Translations under genes and position numbers: made by a program | Shown: piece by piece, positions 32,044-41,534 of the stretch | Layout of the letters: each line of letters opens with the position of its first letter | Numbering within the stretch: the stretch's first letter is position 1 | Notes under the pieces: model-generated | What the model was told of the DNA's origin: nothing | What the model saw: only the letters and a program-made list of their open reading frames with translations | Databases searched by the model: none | NCBI RefSeq assembly: GCF_024692365.1 | Contig: NZ_JAILMR010000074.1 | Span: forward strand, 1 to 50,078 | Direction of reading: 5' to 3' | DNA: 50,078 bases | From: Ruminococcus sp. | GTDB lineage: Bacteria > Bacillota > Clostridia > Oscillospirales > Ruminococcaceae

Positions 32044-32766
32044 TCAGTTGGTACCGTCAAGATGATATATCCTGTTCATCTCGGGGGATAGTCCGCCGTC
32101 TGCGGAACGCACATAGAGCGGCTTTTCGATTTGTATAAAATTATTGCCGCCCATACGCCCCTCAACAAGTATCAGCCATGGGGCACAGTTGGGATTTTTG
32201 TGTACAGTCCGCAGACGCTTGGGTTCGATGCCGTTGGAACGCATAGCTGTCATGATATCGCAGAGCCTTTCGGGGCGGTTGCATATGCACAGCCTGCCGC
32301 CGTAGCGAAGATTTTTCTTTGCCGCTCTGCAAACGTCCTCAACGGTGCAGAGCATCTCGTGACGGGCTATGGACACCGCTTCGCTGTCGTTCTTTTCGCC
32401 TGTGTTGTTTATCTTGTATGGGGGATTGCAGGTTATAAGGTCGATGGGCTTTTCCGCACGCCAGTTTTTAAGGTCGCCGAGTACGGGGACGATATCATCT
32501 ATATCCGACTTTTTCAGTGAGATTTTCAGCTGCTCGTGGGCTTTCTCTTGTATCTCCAGAGCGTAGGTCAGCTTCGGCTTGTAATTCTTATGCAGCAGAA
32601 GAGCGATTATACCGCTTCCCGTGCAGAAGTCGGCGCATATATCCTTGTGTCTTGCCTGAGCAAAATCCGCCAGCAGGAAAGCGTCCGTACCGAAACGGTG
32701 CTCATCGGATATGCATATCTCTATGCCGTCCCCCAGGGATTCAAAGGTGAAGTCGGTGTATTGCAT
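32044..32766 (-). CDS. tRNA1(Val) (adenine(37)-N6)-methyltransferase-like protein
   Basis: 240-residue class I SAM-dependent methyltransferase. Motif I ADFCTGSGI is at about 45-53 and the N6-adenine motif NPPY at 114-117, preceded by DLITC. The N-terminal FRFGTD-type block is present as DEHRFGTDAFLLADF. This combination is that of TrmN6/YfiC, which methylates A37 of tRNA-Val; ribosomal-RNA or protein methyltransferases of the HemK type use the same motif and are the alternative. It has the minus-strand orientation of hom, whose terminator lies upstream at 32799-32829. Convergent with adhE. Confidence 0.85.
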   Translation of the reverse strand: MQYTDFTFESLGDGIEICISDEHRFGTDAFLLADFAQARHKDICADFCTGSGIIALLLHKNYKPKLTYALEIQEKAHEQLKISLKKSDIDDIVPVLGDLKNWRAEKPIDLITCNPPYKINNTGEKNDSEAVSIARHEMLCTVEDVCRAAKKNLRYGGRLCICNRPERLCDIMTAMRSNGIEPKRLRTVHKNPNCAPWLILVEGRMGGNNFIQIEKPLYVRSADGGLSPEMNRIYHLDGTN

Positions 32767-32798
32767 GAAATCTTCCTCTCGTATTTATACCGCGTTTT

Positions 32799-32829
32799 AA
32801 AAAGCCCCCGCTTATGCAGGGGCTTTTGT
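32799..32829. terminator. Terminator after hom (bidirectional)
   Basis: AAAAAGCCCCCGC, loop, GCAGGGGCTTTT: a GC-rich stem with A and T runs on each side, 10 bases after the hom stop. Confidence 0.88.
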
Positions 32830-32839
32830 GATCTTATTT

Positions 32840-34084
32840 TCAGAACATTCTTATCTTGCTTGCTATCTCAGCAGAATGTGAAAGGATAGTCAGGTTAGCG
32901 TCGATATCGCTTTCGACCATGTTGGGTGTGATGAATGCAAGCTCATCATCGGGACGGTTTGCACGCTCAATGTACATCAGCTTGCCGAACATCTCAGAGA
33001 TGGAAGGCTTGAGAGCCTGTACATCGTCGCCCTTAAGACGTACATACATGGAGCAGTTGGTGTCCTTGTAGCGTACAACGAACTTCTCGTCCTTTCTGGA
33101 TTCTTCCCAGTGGATACCAAGAGATCTGCCCTGATGTCTCAGGCAGTCGATAATATCGCCGACAACTGCGGAAGCGGTAGGCAGCTTGCCTGCGCCCTGT
33201 CCGTAGAACAGTACATCGCCTACGCCGTCGCCTGTAACGCTTACAGCGTTGTATACATCGTCAACGCTTGCCAGCATATTGCTCTTGGGAACGAGTCTGG
33301 GGCAAACGATAGCGCTGAGGCTGTTGTCCTCAAGTCTCTTTACAGAAGCTATCAGCTTGATAACGTAGCCTGCATTGTCTGCGTACTCAACATCGTCCAG
33401 AGTTATTCTTGTGATACCGCTCTTATGTACCATCTCGGGATAGATGTGCTTGCCGTATACCAGTGAACCCAGTATGCAGATCTTACGGCAGGCATCTTCA
33501 CCCTCAACATCGGCAGTGGGGTCAGCCTCGGCATAGCCCAGCTGCTGAGCCAGTTTCAGAGCGTCTTCAAAGCTCATCTGATCCTTTATCATCTTGGTCA
33601 GTATGAAGTTGGTAGTACCGTTGAGGATACCGGATATCTGCTGGATATCGTTACCTGCCAGACACTTGTTCAGAGGTCTGATTATCGGTATACCGCCGCC
33701 AACGCTTGCTTCAAACAGATAAGAGCAGCCATTCTCCTGTGCCAGCTGCAGAAGCTCTGCACCGTAAGCTGCAACAAGAGCCTTGTTGGAAGTTACCACG
33801 CTCTTGCCCTTTGCAAGCAGCTTCTTGGTGTACTCATATGCAAATGTGGTGCCGCCAACTACTTCGGCAACAACCTCTATCTCATCATCGTTGAGTATAG
33901 TATCAAAATCGTGAATTATAATATCGGCAAAAGGAGATTCGGGGAAATCCCTGAGATCGAGAACATACTTGATATCGCAGTCTCTGCCGATCTTCTTGCT
34001 GATGGCTTCCCTGTTCTTCATAAACAGCTCGACAGTACCCGAGCCTACTACACCGTATCCTATCACCGCTACATTCTTACTCAT
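32840..34084 (-). CDS. hom: Homoserine dehydrogenase
   Basis: Reduces aspartate semialdehyde to homoserine for threonine and methionine synthesis. 414 residues from the ATG at 34084, which has GAGG ten bases upstream; an upstream in-frame start was rejected. NAD(P)-binding VIGYGVVGSGTVE opens the protein, VTSNKALVA and FEASVGGGIPIIRPL follow, and GILNGTTNFILTKM is the substrate-site block. The last 80 residues form an ACT domain (KFVVRYKDTNCSMYVRLKGDD region), the usual threonine-feedback site of the long form. The ACT-domain gene lies 46 bases upstream. Confidence 0.96.
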   Translation of the reverse strand: MSKNVAVIGYGVVGSGTVELFMKNREAISKKIGRDCDIKYVLDLRDFPESPFADIIIHDFDTILNDDEIEVVAEVVGGTTFAYEYTKKLLAKGKSVVTSNKALVAAYGAELLQLAQENGCSYLFEASVGGGIPIIRPLNKCLAGNDIQQISGILNGTTNFILTKMIKDQMSFEDALKLAQQLGYAEADPTADVEGEDACRKICILGSLVYGKHIYPEMVHKSGITRITLDDVEYADNAGYVIKLIASVKRLEDNSLSAIVCPRLVPKSNMLASVDDVYNAVSVTGDGVGDVLFYGQGAGKLPTASAVVGDIIDCLRHQGRSLGIHWEESRKDEKFVVRYKDTNCSMYVRLKGDDVQALKPSISEMFGKLMYIERANRPDDELAFITPNMVESDIDANLTILSHSAEIASKIRMF

Positions 34085-34130
34085 AATAATCCTCATTCCC
34101 AAATTATATTTTTGTCTGTTAAGACCGAAC

Positions 34131-34577
34131 TCACTCGCCCGAGATTATTTTCGCTTCAACCACACCCGAAACCTTTGAAAGCTCCTCGGTGAGCTTCTGG
34201 GTGTTAAGCGCGTCTCTGTCGAACCTTACGGAGAACGTTACCGTAGCCACGGAATCCACAGGGATATTCTGGTTTATCGTCAGAATATTCGTACCCAGTT
34301 CGTAAAGTTTCGATATTATTGAGGAAAGCACGCCTTTTTCGTCACGCAGTGTGCAGTAGACGGAAACGATGTTGTTGGTGAGACGTTCCTCATAATTAAA
34401 AACAGAGTCCTTGTATTTGTAGTAAGCGCTCCTTGAAATGCCAACAGCCCTGCAAGCCTCGGTAGAGGTAGATACCTCGCCCCTTGCCCGCATACGCTTT
34501 GCGGCAAGCACTTTCAGCACGATATCAGGCAGTACATCTGCACTGACTATTACCAGACCAGACTCGTTATCAGCCAC
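34131..34577 (-). CDS. ACT-domain protein, PheB/UPF0735 family
   Basis: 148 residues from a GTG after GGAGGTG; the longer frame to 34622 would include that site. The N-terminal half has a helical segment with ISRSAYYKYKDSVF, which looks like a DNA-binding-type helix-turn-helix, and the C-terminal half is an ACT domain (SVYCTLRDEKGVLSSIISKL, NILTINQNIPV). The length fits the UPF0735/PheB family, which commonly neighbours hom. A role in sensing an amino acid and regulating threonine or aromatic metabolism is inferred. Co-transcribed with hom from a consensus promoter. Confidence 0.9.
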   Translation of the reverse strand: MADNESGLVIVSADVLPDIVLKVLAAKRMRARGEVSTSTEACRAVGISRSAYYKYKDSVFNYEERLTNNIVSVYCTLRDEKGVLSSIISKLYELGTNILTINQNIPVDSVATVTFSVRFDRDALNTQKLTEELSKVSGVVEAKIISGE

Positions 34578-34621
34578 GGAAAGTTCACCTCCGACAAACA
34601 AGTGTATTCGTAACAAATACA

Positions 34622-34650
34622 ACTATACCACGTTTTTGCGATTTTGTCAA
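34622..34650 (-). promoter_or_regulatory. Promoter of the ACT-hom operon
   Basis: Minus strand TTGACA (34645-34650), 17 bases, TATAGT (34622-34627). Confidence 0.85.
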
Positions 34651-34807
34651 GCACACTTTTTTAAATAAAAACGCGCAGTCAGGTGATATTTTGCGTGGAT
34701 ACGGGCAGTTTGACAGCATTTTCCTATCGGGATATGGTTATAATCAACGAAATTGATTTCGGGGGCTTGCAAGGATTGTTAAATATGTGGAAAAAGACAA
34801 GCCCGAC

Positions 34808-34836
34808 TTGAATTTTATGATAAAAAGATGTAAAAT
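34808..34836 (+). promoter_or_regulatory. Promoter of the V-ATPase operon
   Basis: TTGAAT (34808-34813), 17 bases, TAAAAT (34831-34836), about 60 bases upstream of the first gene. Confidence 0.65.
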
Positions 34837-34854
34837 GATAATGTATTTTTAGAT

Positions 34855-34876
34855 GTTTGACCATCGGTCATTAAAC
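34855..34876. promoter_or_regulatory. Inverted repeat in the V-ATPase leader
   Basis: TGACC-ATC-GGTCA, flanked by GTTT and AAAC, lies just after the expected transcription start. It could be a repressor operator of the TetR type or an mRNA hairpin. Confidence 0.4.
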
Positions 34877-34896
34877 TGCCGAAAGGAGTGAGCAGT

Positions 34897-35196
34897 TTGG
34901 ATATAATCAGTGAGATACTGGAAACAGACAGACTTGCCGAGGAAAAGCTTGAACAGGCTATGCAAAAGCGCAGCGAGATGTTGGAAGAATGTGAGAAAAA
35001 AGTCGAACGGATAAAGGAAAACGCCAAGTCCGAAGTCGAATTATACCGCTCTTTTCTTATCTCCGAGGAAGAACTGGAAAACTGCGAGAATGAGCTGAAG
35101 AAAAGCGAAACAGAACAGCTTGATGCCCTCGTTGCGGCTTATGAAGCTTGCCATGAGGACTGGGAAAATGATATAATCGCCGCGATAATAGGCTGA
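34897..35196 (+). CDS. V/A-type ATPase peripheral-stalk subunit (G/H-like coiled coil)
   Basis: 99 residues, TTG start eight bases after AAAGGAG (an upstream GTG overlaps that site). Almost entirely heptad-like charged helix: EILETDRLAEEKLEQAMQKR, EECEKKVERIKENAKSEVEL. It sits first in the V-ATPase operon and has the size and character of the G/H (AhaH) stalk subunit that pairs with subunit E. Direct sequence identity with the family is weak, so the identity rests on position and coiled coil. Confidence 0.75.
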   Translation: MDIISEILETDRLAEEKLEQAMQKRSEMLEECEKKVERIKENAKSEVELYRSFLISEEELENCENELKKSETEQLDALVAAYEACHEDWENDIIAAIIG

Positions 35197-35226
35197 TGAC
35201 CCTGCGGCTGAAAGGAGGTGCCCGAT

Positions 35227-36261
35227 ATGTTGGAGAATTATAGTTCAAATGCCACCACTGCGAAGATAAGAGCGAAATACGCTCAGCTTTTCACGCAGGA
35301 GGATTATCGGGAACTGGCGGCGCTGAGGACTGTGCCCGAAGCGGCGGAATACATCTCACGGTCGGCGCGTTTCAGGGAAGCTTTCGCGGAAGTAGACCCC
35401 AACACCATACACCGTGGTTTTCTTGAAGAACTGCTGTACAGGGAGAACTTCAAGACTTATATAAGACTGTGCAAATTCCAGGGACTTGATAAACAGCCGT
35501 TTTTCGGATTCCTGATAAGGCGCAGTGAGATAGACTGCATACTTTCTATCATAAACCGCATAAACTCGTCTCTTGACAGAACATTTCTTTCCGACCTGCC
35601 GGGATATCTTATAAAGTATCTGACGATACCCGTTATGGAACTCAGCCTTTCACAGACCTATGAAGATCTGGTGGCAGGGCTGAAGGGTACACGCTACGGC
35701 AAGGTGCTGAAAAAGATACCTGTCCGTGAGGATGGCAGAGCCGACTATACCGAGTGTGAGCTCAGGCTGAGGACAGCTTATTATGCGGAGCTTCTTGAAC
35801 AGGCTGATAAAGAGTTCACAGGCAGCGTTTCGGATGAGCTGAAAACTATCATACTCCGTGAGATAGACTGCCGAAATATAATAAATGCCTACCGTATGAA
35901 GTCCTACTTCGGGTATTCACCCGATGAGATAAAGCGGAGATCGCTGACATACTACGGCATAGGCAAAAAGAATATGGAAAGGCTGTATGAAGCAGCCGAT
36001 CCCGAGATCATGATGGATATGGTAAATCATACCATTTACGGGAAAAACTCCCCCGATACAGATAATATCGAGGTGGAGATAAACAGCGTAAAGATAAGAA
36101 GGCTCAGGCATTACCTTACGGGCAGCACTAACGCTCCCGTGGCGCTTTATGCTTTCATTATCCTTTGCGATATAGAAGTTTCCAATCTGGTGCATATCAT
36201 CGAGGGCATCAGATACGGCGTTGAAGCTGCTGCCATTGAGTCACAGCTGATAACGCTTTGA
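35227..36261 (+). CDS. V/A-type ATPase subunit C (d-like)
   Basis: 344 residues from ATG after AAAGGAGG. Rotary central-stalk cap that links the membrane ring and the D-F axle. Almost all helical and soluble, with the family motifs ARLRAKYAQLF-like AKIRAKYAQLFTQEDYREL, YFGYSPDEIKRR, and the end GTEVAAIES-like GVEAAAIESQLI. The size is typical of NtpC. A conserved 'EIDCRNIINAYRMK' block matches the subunit C signature of Arg- and Asn-containing helices. It lies 30 bases after the G/H-like gene and 35 before subunit I. Confidence 0.9.
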   Translation: MLENYSSNATTAKIRAKYAQLFTQEDYRELAALRTVPEAAEYISRSARFREAFAEVDPNTIHRGFLEELLYRENFKTYIRLCKFQGLDKQPFFGFLIRRSEIDCILSIINRINSSLDRTFLSDLPGYLIKYLTIPVMELSLSQTYEDLVAGLKGTRYGKVLKKIPVREDGRADYTECELRLRTAYYAELLEQADKEFTGSVSDELKTIILREIDCRNIINAYRMKSYFGYSPDEIKRRSLTYYGIGKKNMERLYEAADPEIMMDMVNHTIYGKNSPDTDNIEVEINSVKIRRLRHYLTGSTNAPVALYAFIILCDIEVSNLVHIIEGIRYGVEAAAIESQLITL

Positions 36262-36296
36262 TATCTTCCCGATGAAAGGAGTGCGAACACCTAAAT

Positions 36297-38246
36297 ATGG
36301 CGATTGAAAAAATGGCGCTTGTCAATATCATCGGCAGATTTGAGGATCTGGATGAGACCCTCATACGCTGCTGCGACAGCGGGTGCTTCCATATCGAACC
36401 GGCTTTCAAGAATGAAGCTAATTCAACAGTAAAGCTGCTCAATGAGAAGAACCCCTTCGGTGTGCCGCTTAAAGAATTTGCGTCCCTTGCCACTGAGATG
36501 GGCATTGAGCTGAAAGAGACAAAGGGGACAAGGTTCAATGGGTGGACAGCGGAACAGTTCAACGAACTTTCCGAGAATATCGACAGCGAGATAGAGGAAA
36601 AGAACGGCGAGAAACAAAAGCTCGCAACAGAGGTATCAGAGCTGGAGGGCGCTGTGCTGCAGGTAGACCACCTGAGGGGCATGAACAGCGATTTCAGCAA
36701 GATATTTGCCTGCAAGCATACTGCCTGTCGCATCGGACGTATGCCTGCGGATAATCTGGCAAAGCTTCAGTACTACGATCAGACATTCTTCTTTGTGCCT
36801 TTCGAGACTACAAAGGATTTCTGCTGGGGTATGTACTTCTGTGCAAATGGCGACAAGGAACTGGTGGACAGTATATTCCGTTCAATGTTCTTTGAGAGGA
36901 TACATCTTCCCGACTATGTATCGGGCAATACAGATGAAGCCATTGCAAAGCTGAATGACCAGATAAAGAACAAAAAGGCGGAGATAGAGGCTCTTGATAA
37001 AGAGATAGCCGTACTCGCCGAAAAGCATGACCAGACAATACTGGAAGCTTATACCGCGCTGAAAAAGCGCTACGATATCTTTGAACTGCGCCGCAAAGTC
37101 GGGGCTGTCAAGGAAAAGTTCTATATCAAGGGATTTGTTCCCAAAAAGCAGGCGGATAAATTCTCCGAAAGCTTCGATGATATGGAAGAAGTGGAAGTCG
37201 TGCTTCTGCCGCCTGATGCGGATGCATACTGCACTCCGCCTACGGTGCTGAAAAACGGCTGGTTCACAAGACCATATTCAATGCTTGTTGAGATGTACGG
37301 TCTGCCAAAGTACAACGGGTTCAATCCCACGGCATTCGTGGCTATAACCTATACTCTGCTGTTCGGTATAATGTTCGGCGACCTGGGACAGGGATTCCTG
37401 CTGTTTCTCGGCGGACTGATACTTGGCAGAAAGAGCAAGCAGGCGGGCGGTATCGTGGCAAGATGCGGTTTTTCCAGTATGATCTTCGGTACACTGTACG
37501 GTTCGGTATTCGGATTTGAAGAACTTCTCGACCCCGTGTTCGAGAATCTGGGGATAGATTTCCTGCCGCTGAAAGCCTTTGAACAGTCATCATTCATACT
37601 GCTTACCGCGGTGGGCATAGGTATATTCCTGATAGCGGTATCCATGCTGCTGAACATCTACATAGGTTTCAGAGAAAAGAACTATGAAAAGGCAGTATTT
37701 GGCTGCAACGGCATCGCGGGACTTATTTTCTACGGTTCACTGGTAACTTTCGTAGTAAGCAAGTTCATACTGAAGATAGAACTTGCAAGCAGTGCAGTGT
37801 TCGCGCTGCTGCTGGTGATACCCGGTATATGTATATTCTGCCGAGTACCTTTTGCGATAGCCGCAAAGTACAAGAAATGGAAGCTTTCCGAGGATGAAGA
37901 GGATATGACAGTCGGCGGATTCATCGTCGAGAACTTCTTTGAGATGTTTGAATTCCTGCTGAGTTATGTTTCAAACACCATGTCATTCCTGAGAGTCGGC
38001 GGATTTGTACTTTCCCACGCTGGTATGATGCTGGTCGTAATGACACTTCTGAATATGTCAGCAACGGCTGCCAAGCCCTTCACACTTGTGATAGGCAACC
38101 TGTTCGTTATGGCTATGGAAGGTATGATAGTTGCTATACAGATCATACGTCTGGAATTCTACGAGATATTCTCGCGTTTCTATGAGAGCGACGGCAAGGA
38201 GTTTGAGCCTATGAGCGTCAGCTTCGATACCGAAGTAAATATATGA
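36297..38246 (+). CDS. V/A-type ATPase subunit I (membrane a-subunit)
   Basis: 649 residues. The N-terminal 340 are a soluble stalk-binding arm with coiled coils (QIKNKKAEIEALDKEIAVLA); the C-terminal half holds about seven or eight membrane helices starting at TAFVAITYTLLFGIMFGDLGQG. The conserved ion-path segment reads LSYVSNTMSFLRVGGFVLSHAGMM, containing the essential Arg of subunit a. It forms the half-channel with the K ring. It ends a few bases before K. The ribosome binding site is somewhat distant (AAGGAG about 14 bases off), so the exact start is slightly uncertain. Confidence 0.95.
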   Translation: MAIEKMALVNIIGRFEDLDETLIRCCDSGCFHIEPAFKNEANSTVKLLNEKNPFGVPLKEFASLATEMGIELKETKGTRFNGWTAEQFNELSENIDSEIEEKNGEKQKLATEVSELEGAVLQVDHLRGMNSDFSKIFACKHTACRIGRMPADNLAKLQYYDQTFFFVPFETTKDFCWGMYFCANGDKELVDSIFRSMFFERIHLPDYVSGNTDEAIAKLNDQIKNKKAEIEALDKEIAVLAEKHDQTILEAYTALKKRYDIFELRRKVGAVKEKFYIKGFVPKKQADKFSESFDDMEEVEVVLLPPDADAYCTPPTVLKNGWFTRPYSMLVEMYGLPKYNGFNPTAFVAITYTLLFGIMFGDLGQGFLLFLGGLILGRKSKQAGGIVARCGFSSMIFGTLYGSVFGFEELLDPVFENLGIDFLPLKAFEQSSFILLTAVGIGIFLIAVSMLLNIYIGFREKNYEKAVFGCNGIAGLIFYGSLVTFVVSKFILKIELASSAVFALLLVIPGICIFCRVPFAIAAKYKKWKLSEDEEDMTVGGFIVENFFEMFEFLLSYVSNTMSFLRVGGFVLSHAGMMLVVMTLLNMSATAAKPFTLVIGNLFVMAMEGMIVAIQIIRLEFYEIFSRFYESDGKEFEPMSVSFDTEVNI

Positions 38247-38270
38247 TAATTAATTTTGGAGGTTTTAGAT

Positions 38271-38717
38271 ATGCTTAAAATCATGTTGCTGCCGCTGGCA
38301 GCTGTCGTACTGCTGACAGTACCCTTTATGTTTATGGCTAAGAAGATAAAGACAGGTGAGAAGTCTGCAAAGGCTGCTTTCATCGGAAATCTGTGCACAT
38401 TTGCAGGCATAATGCTGGTTGGTATGATAATACCTTTCACCGACCTTATAGCTTTTGCGGCTGAGGAAGGCTCTACCGTTAAGGAAGCTATCACAACAGG
38501 TGCAGGTATCGGTTATCTGGCGGCAGGTCTTTCTGTTGGTCTTGCTTGTATCGGTTCGGGTATTGCCGTTGGTTCGGGTGCGCCCGCAGCAATCGGTGCT
38601 ACATCCGAAGACCCCAAGAACTTCGTTAAGGCACTGATCTTCGTCGTACTGGGTGAAGGTATCGCTCTGTACGGTCTGCTGATCTCCATGCTGATAATCT
38701 CGGGCATCGGCGGCTAA
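38271..38717 (+). CDS. V/A-type ATPase subunit K (proteolipid ring)
   Basis: 148 residues from the ATG after GGAGG; the frame extends upstream to a TTG that overlaps that site. Four membrane segments. The second hairpin has GIGYLAAGLSVGLACIGSGI, then EDPKNF in the loop, then VVLGEGIALYGLLIS, with the ion-carrying Glu in the last helix. The first hairpin is diverged and lacks the Gly-rich repeat, so only one strong ion site per subunit is visible. The Gln-containing sodium signature of Enterococcus NtpK is not obvious, which leans to proton use, weakly. Confidence 0.93.
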   Translation: MLKIMLLPLAAVVLLTVPFMFMAKKIKTGEKSAKAAFIGNLCTFAGIMLVGMIIPFTDLIAFAAEEGSTVKEAITTGAGIGYLAAGLSVGLACIGSGIAVGSGAPAAIGATSEDPKNFVKALIFVVLGEGIALYGLLISMLIISGIGG

Positions 38718-38721
38718 TACT

Positions 38722-39030
38722 ATGAAATTCTATTTGCTCAGCGATAATATAGATACCCAGATGGGTATGAGGCTGGCAGGTATCGAGGGCAAGGTCGTAC
38801 ACGGTGAAAAAGAGGTAGCGCAGGCGCTGGATGAAGCGATGGAAATGAAGGACGTTGGAATAGTCCTGATGACAGAAAAGGCGCTGAAAGAGTGTCCTGA
38901 CAAGGTCATGGACTACAAGCTCAACCGTGCGACTCCCCTTATTGTTGAGATACCCGACAGACACGCCACAGCGAATATCTCAGATACGATATCAAAGTAT
39001 CTGGCTGAGGCTGTGGGCATAAAGCTGTAA
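38722..39030 (+). CDS. V/A-type ATPase subunit F
   Basis: 102 residues, the usual size. Small alpha/beta subunit of the central axle. KFYLLSDNIDTQMGMRLAGIEG at the N-terminus and VGIVLMTEKALKE in the middle match the 'IGIGD..T..GF.LAG' and 'I.L.TE..A' landmarks of the family; PLIVEIPD follows. It starts four bases after the K stop and is followed by E 17 bases later. Confidence 0.9.
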   Translation: MKFYLLSDNIDTQMGMRLAGIEGKVVHGEKEVAQALDEAMEMKDVGIVLMTEKALKECPDKVMDYKLNRATPLIVEIPDRHATANISDTISKYLAEAVGIKL

Positions 39031-39047
39031 AGCGTTGGAGGATTACA

Positions 39048-39641
39048 ATGACGGATCAGACACAAAAGCTGGAAAAATTCAAGCAGGCAGTATTCGATGA
39101 GGCTGCCGAAAAGGCTGCTGAGATAATAAAGGAGACCGAAGAGCAGTGTGCCGAAGTGCTGGCTGAGGCTGAAGCTGAGGCAAGAGATTTTGTCAAACAG
39201 AGCAGAGCTAAGGCTGAAAAGGAGCAGAAAGAGGCTGCACAGAGAACGGAATCCGCAGGAAAGCTGGCACAGCGTAGAAATGTGCTGAATGCCAGACAGG
39301 AAGTCATAGATAGAGTATTCTTTAATGTAAGGGGTAAACTGGAGGCTTTCAGAGAAAGTGCAGAATATGAAAAGCTCCTTGTTAGGCGCGTTAACGAATG
39401 CGCGGCACTTTATCCCAACAAAAAAGGCGAGGTGCGTGTATCTGCGGCTGATATGAAGTATGCTCCCGCACTGACCTGCGGCGGCAGATTTACTGTCTGT
39501 GAGAGTGCAGGCATATTTCTGGGCGGGATCATGGTGGTATTCCCCGAAGATAATCTGGCGCTGGACTGCACTTTCGATAATGAGTACGCCAGACAGAAGA
39601 GCGGCTTTGCAGGTAAAGCAGGGCTCGGCACTGACCTGTAA
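39048..39641 (+). CDS. V/A-type ATPase subunit E
   Basis: 197 residues. The N-terminal 100 are a long alanine- and glutamate-rich helix (AAEKAAEIIKETEEQCAEVL, AEAEARDFVKQSRAKAEKEQ) that pairs with the G/H subunit in the outer stalk; the rest is a small globular head (CGGRFTVCESAGIFLGGIMV, then CTFDNEYARQK), the GG(I/V).V pattern of the family. The start follows GGAGG. 120 bases separate it from subunit A, a longer gap than elsewhere in the operon, with no recognisable element. Confidence 0.92.
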   Translation: MTDQTQKLEKFKQAVFDEAAEKAAEIIKETEEQCAEVLAEAEAEARDFVKQSRAKAEKEQKEAAQRTESAGKLAQRRNVLNARQEVIDRVFFNVRGKLEAFRESAEYEKLLVRRVNECAALYPNKKGEVRVSAADMKYAPALTCGGRFTVCESAGIFLGGIMVVFPEDNLALDCTFDNEYARQKSGFAGKAGLGTDL

Positions 39642-39763
39642 TACAGTAAATGACATGATCTCCCGACTGATGCGGTGAGGGTTTATGTTGTTCACTGTGA
39701 TTCATCATATATACCGAATTCCCACGGGGCTTTGGTAGAGTTCACATAAAGGGCGTGAATAAA

Positions 39764-41533
39764 ATGAGTACGGAAACAATGGATAAGATATATTCAGTCA
39801 ACGGACCTGTCGTTACGGTGCGCAATACCAAGAGCTTTGCCATGCAGGAAATGGTTTTTGTCGGCGAGAAAAAGCTGATAGGCGAAGTTATCCGCGTAAG
39901 CGCCAAGGAAACTACTTTGCAGGTCTACGAGACTACTACGGGACTGAAACCCGGTGAACCTGTTTACGGCACGGGTGCGCCTATGGCGGCAACTCTGGGT
40001 CCCGGAATACTTGATAATATGTATGACGGCATCGAAAGACCTCTGAAAAAGCTGGAGGAAATAAGCGGTGCGTTCATATCCGAGGGCGCTAATGTCCCTG
40101 CGCTTGATCCCAAGCGTAAGTTCGATGTTACGGTGACAGTAAAGAGGGGCGATATACTTCGTCCCGGCGAGATATATGCCACCTGCCCCGAAACGGCGCT
40201 GATAACACACAAGTGTATGCTCTCGCCTTTATCTAAGGGCGGAAAGGTCGTATGGACGGCTGTTACGGGCAAGTATAATGTAAATGATGTTGTAGTAAGA
40301 CTGCATGACGAGTACGGCAATGAAGAGGAACTCACCCTCTGCCAGAAATGGCCTATAAGAACTCCCCGTCCCTGTGCGGAGAGAATGCCTATGTCAAGAC
40401 CACTGATAACAGGTCAGCGTATAATCGATACCGTAGTACCTGTGGCTAAGGGCGGTACTGCCGCTATCCCCGGCGGATTCGGTACAGGCAAGACCATGAA
40501 CCAGCACCAGATAGCTAAGTGGTGCGACGCTGATATCATCGTATACGTTGGCTGCGGCGAGCGTGGAAACGAAATGACACAGGTTCTTGAGGAATTCAGC
40601 GAGCTGATAGACCCCAAGACACAGCGTCCACTGACAGACAGAACTACCATGATAGCGAATACCTCGAATATGCCTGTTGCGGCAAGAGAGGCTTCCATAT
40701 ACACAGGTATAACTCTGGCAGAGTATTATAGAGATATGGGCTATCATATAGCTATAATGGCGGATTCCACTTCACGTTGGGCTGAGGCTCTGCGTGAGAT
40801 TTCGGGACGTCTGGAAGAAATGCCCGCAGAGGAAGGCTTCCCCGCATATCTGCCCTCGCGTATATCGGAATTTTACGAGAGAGCAGGCTATGTAAAGACA
40901 CTGGGCGGCAGTGAGGGCTCTGTTACCATAATAGGTGCGGTATCTCCTCAGGGTTCGGACTTCTCCGAGCCTGTTACACAGAACACCAAGCGTTTCGTAA
41001 GATGCTTCTGGGCACTGGATAAGGCTCTCGCTTATGCAAGACACTATCCTGCCATAAACTGGAATACAAGCTATTCCGAGTATACCGATGACCTCTCTGC
41101 TTACTATCGCAATAATGTCGCTCCTGATTTTATGGAGGTAAGACAGCAGATATCAAATATACTCGTTGAAGAAAACAGCCTGATGGAGATAGTCAAGCTG
41201 ATGGGTACTGATGTTCTGCCCGACGACCAGAAACTCCTTATAGAAGTTGCAAGAGTTGTCCGTGTAGGATTCCTTCAGCAGAATGCTTACCATAAGGACG
41301 ATACCTATGTTCCGCTGGAAAAGCAGTATCGCATGATGAAGGCTATCCTCAGATTCTTCGAGCTTTCAAAGGAAGCTCTGGCAAACGGCGTTGCTATCGA
41401 CAGGATAATGTCAAACGGCTGGGCTGACAAGCTCATCAAGATAAAGTACGATATCCCCAATGACAAGCTCGGTATGTTCGATGATTACGAGAGGGATATG
41501 AACGAGTGGTACAAGAACGCGGAGGTGGTCTGA
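39764..41533 (+). CDS. V/A-type ATPase catalytic subunit A
   Basis: 589 residues. Catalytic nucleotide-binding subunit of the V1/A1 head. The P-loop is GGFGTGKTM near residue 238, followed by [25 protein letters not shown] holds the catalytic Glu, and [19 protein letters not shown] and [13 protein letters not shown] follow. The A-type inserted 'bulge' domain is present at about 120-200 ([18 protein letters not shown]). The start at 39764 was preferred over an in-frame GTG three codons earlier because AAAGGG is better placed; both are possible. It overlaps nothing and is followed one base later by B. Confidence 0.97.
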   Translation: MSTETMDKIYSVNGPVVTVRNTKSFAMQEMVFVGEKKLIGEVIRVSAKETTLQVYETTTGLKPGEPVYGTGAPMAATLGPGILDNMYDGIERPLKKLEEISGAFISEGANVPALDPKRKFDVTVTVKRGDILRPGEIYATCPETALITHKCMLSPLSKGGKVVWTAVTGKYNVNDVVVRLHDEYGNEEELTLCQKWPIRTPRPCAERMPMSRPLITGQRIIDTVVPVAKGGTAAIPGGFGTGKTMNQHQIAKWCDADIIVYVGCGERGNEMTQVLEEFSELIDPKTQRPLTDRTTMIANTSNMPVAAREASIYTGITLAEYYRDMGYHIAIMADSTSRWAEALREISGRLEEMPAEEGFPAYLPSRISEFYERAGYVKTLGGSEGSVTIIGAVSPQGSDFSEPVTQNTKRFVRCFWALDKALAYARHYPAINWNTSYSEYTDDLSAYYRNNVAPDFMEVRQQISNILVEENSLMEIVKLMGTDVLPDDQKLLIEVARVVRVGFLQQNAYHKDDTYVPLEKQYRMMKAILRFFELSKEALANGVAIDRIMSNGWADKLIKIKYDIPNDKLGMFDDYERDMNEWYKNAEVV

Positions 41534-41534
41534 G

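Larger units (their letters stand above)
34578..34896. other. Divergent gap between the hom and V-ATPase operons
   Basis: 319 bases with the minus-strand promoter at 34622-34650, the plus-strand promoter at 34808-34836 and an inverted repeat at 34855-34876. The central 150 bases have no recognised structure. Confidence 0.7.
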
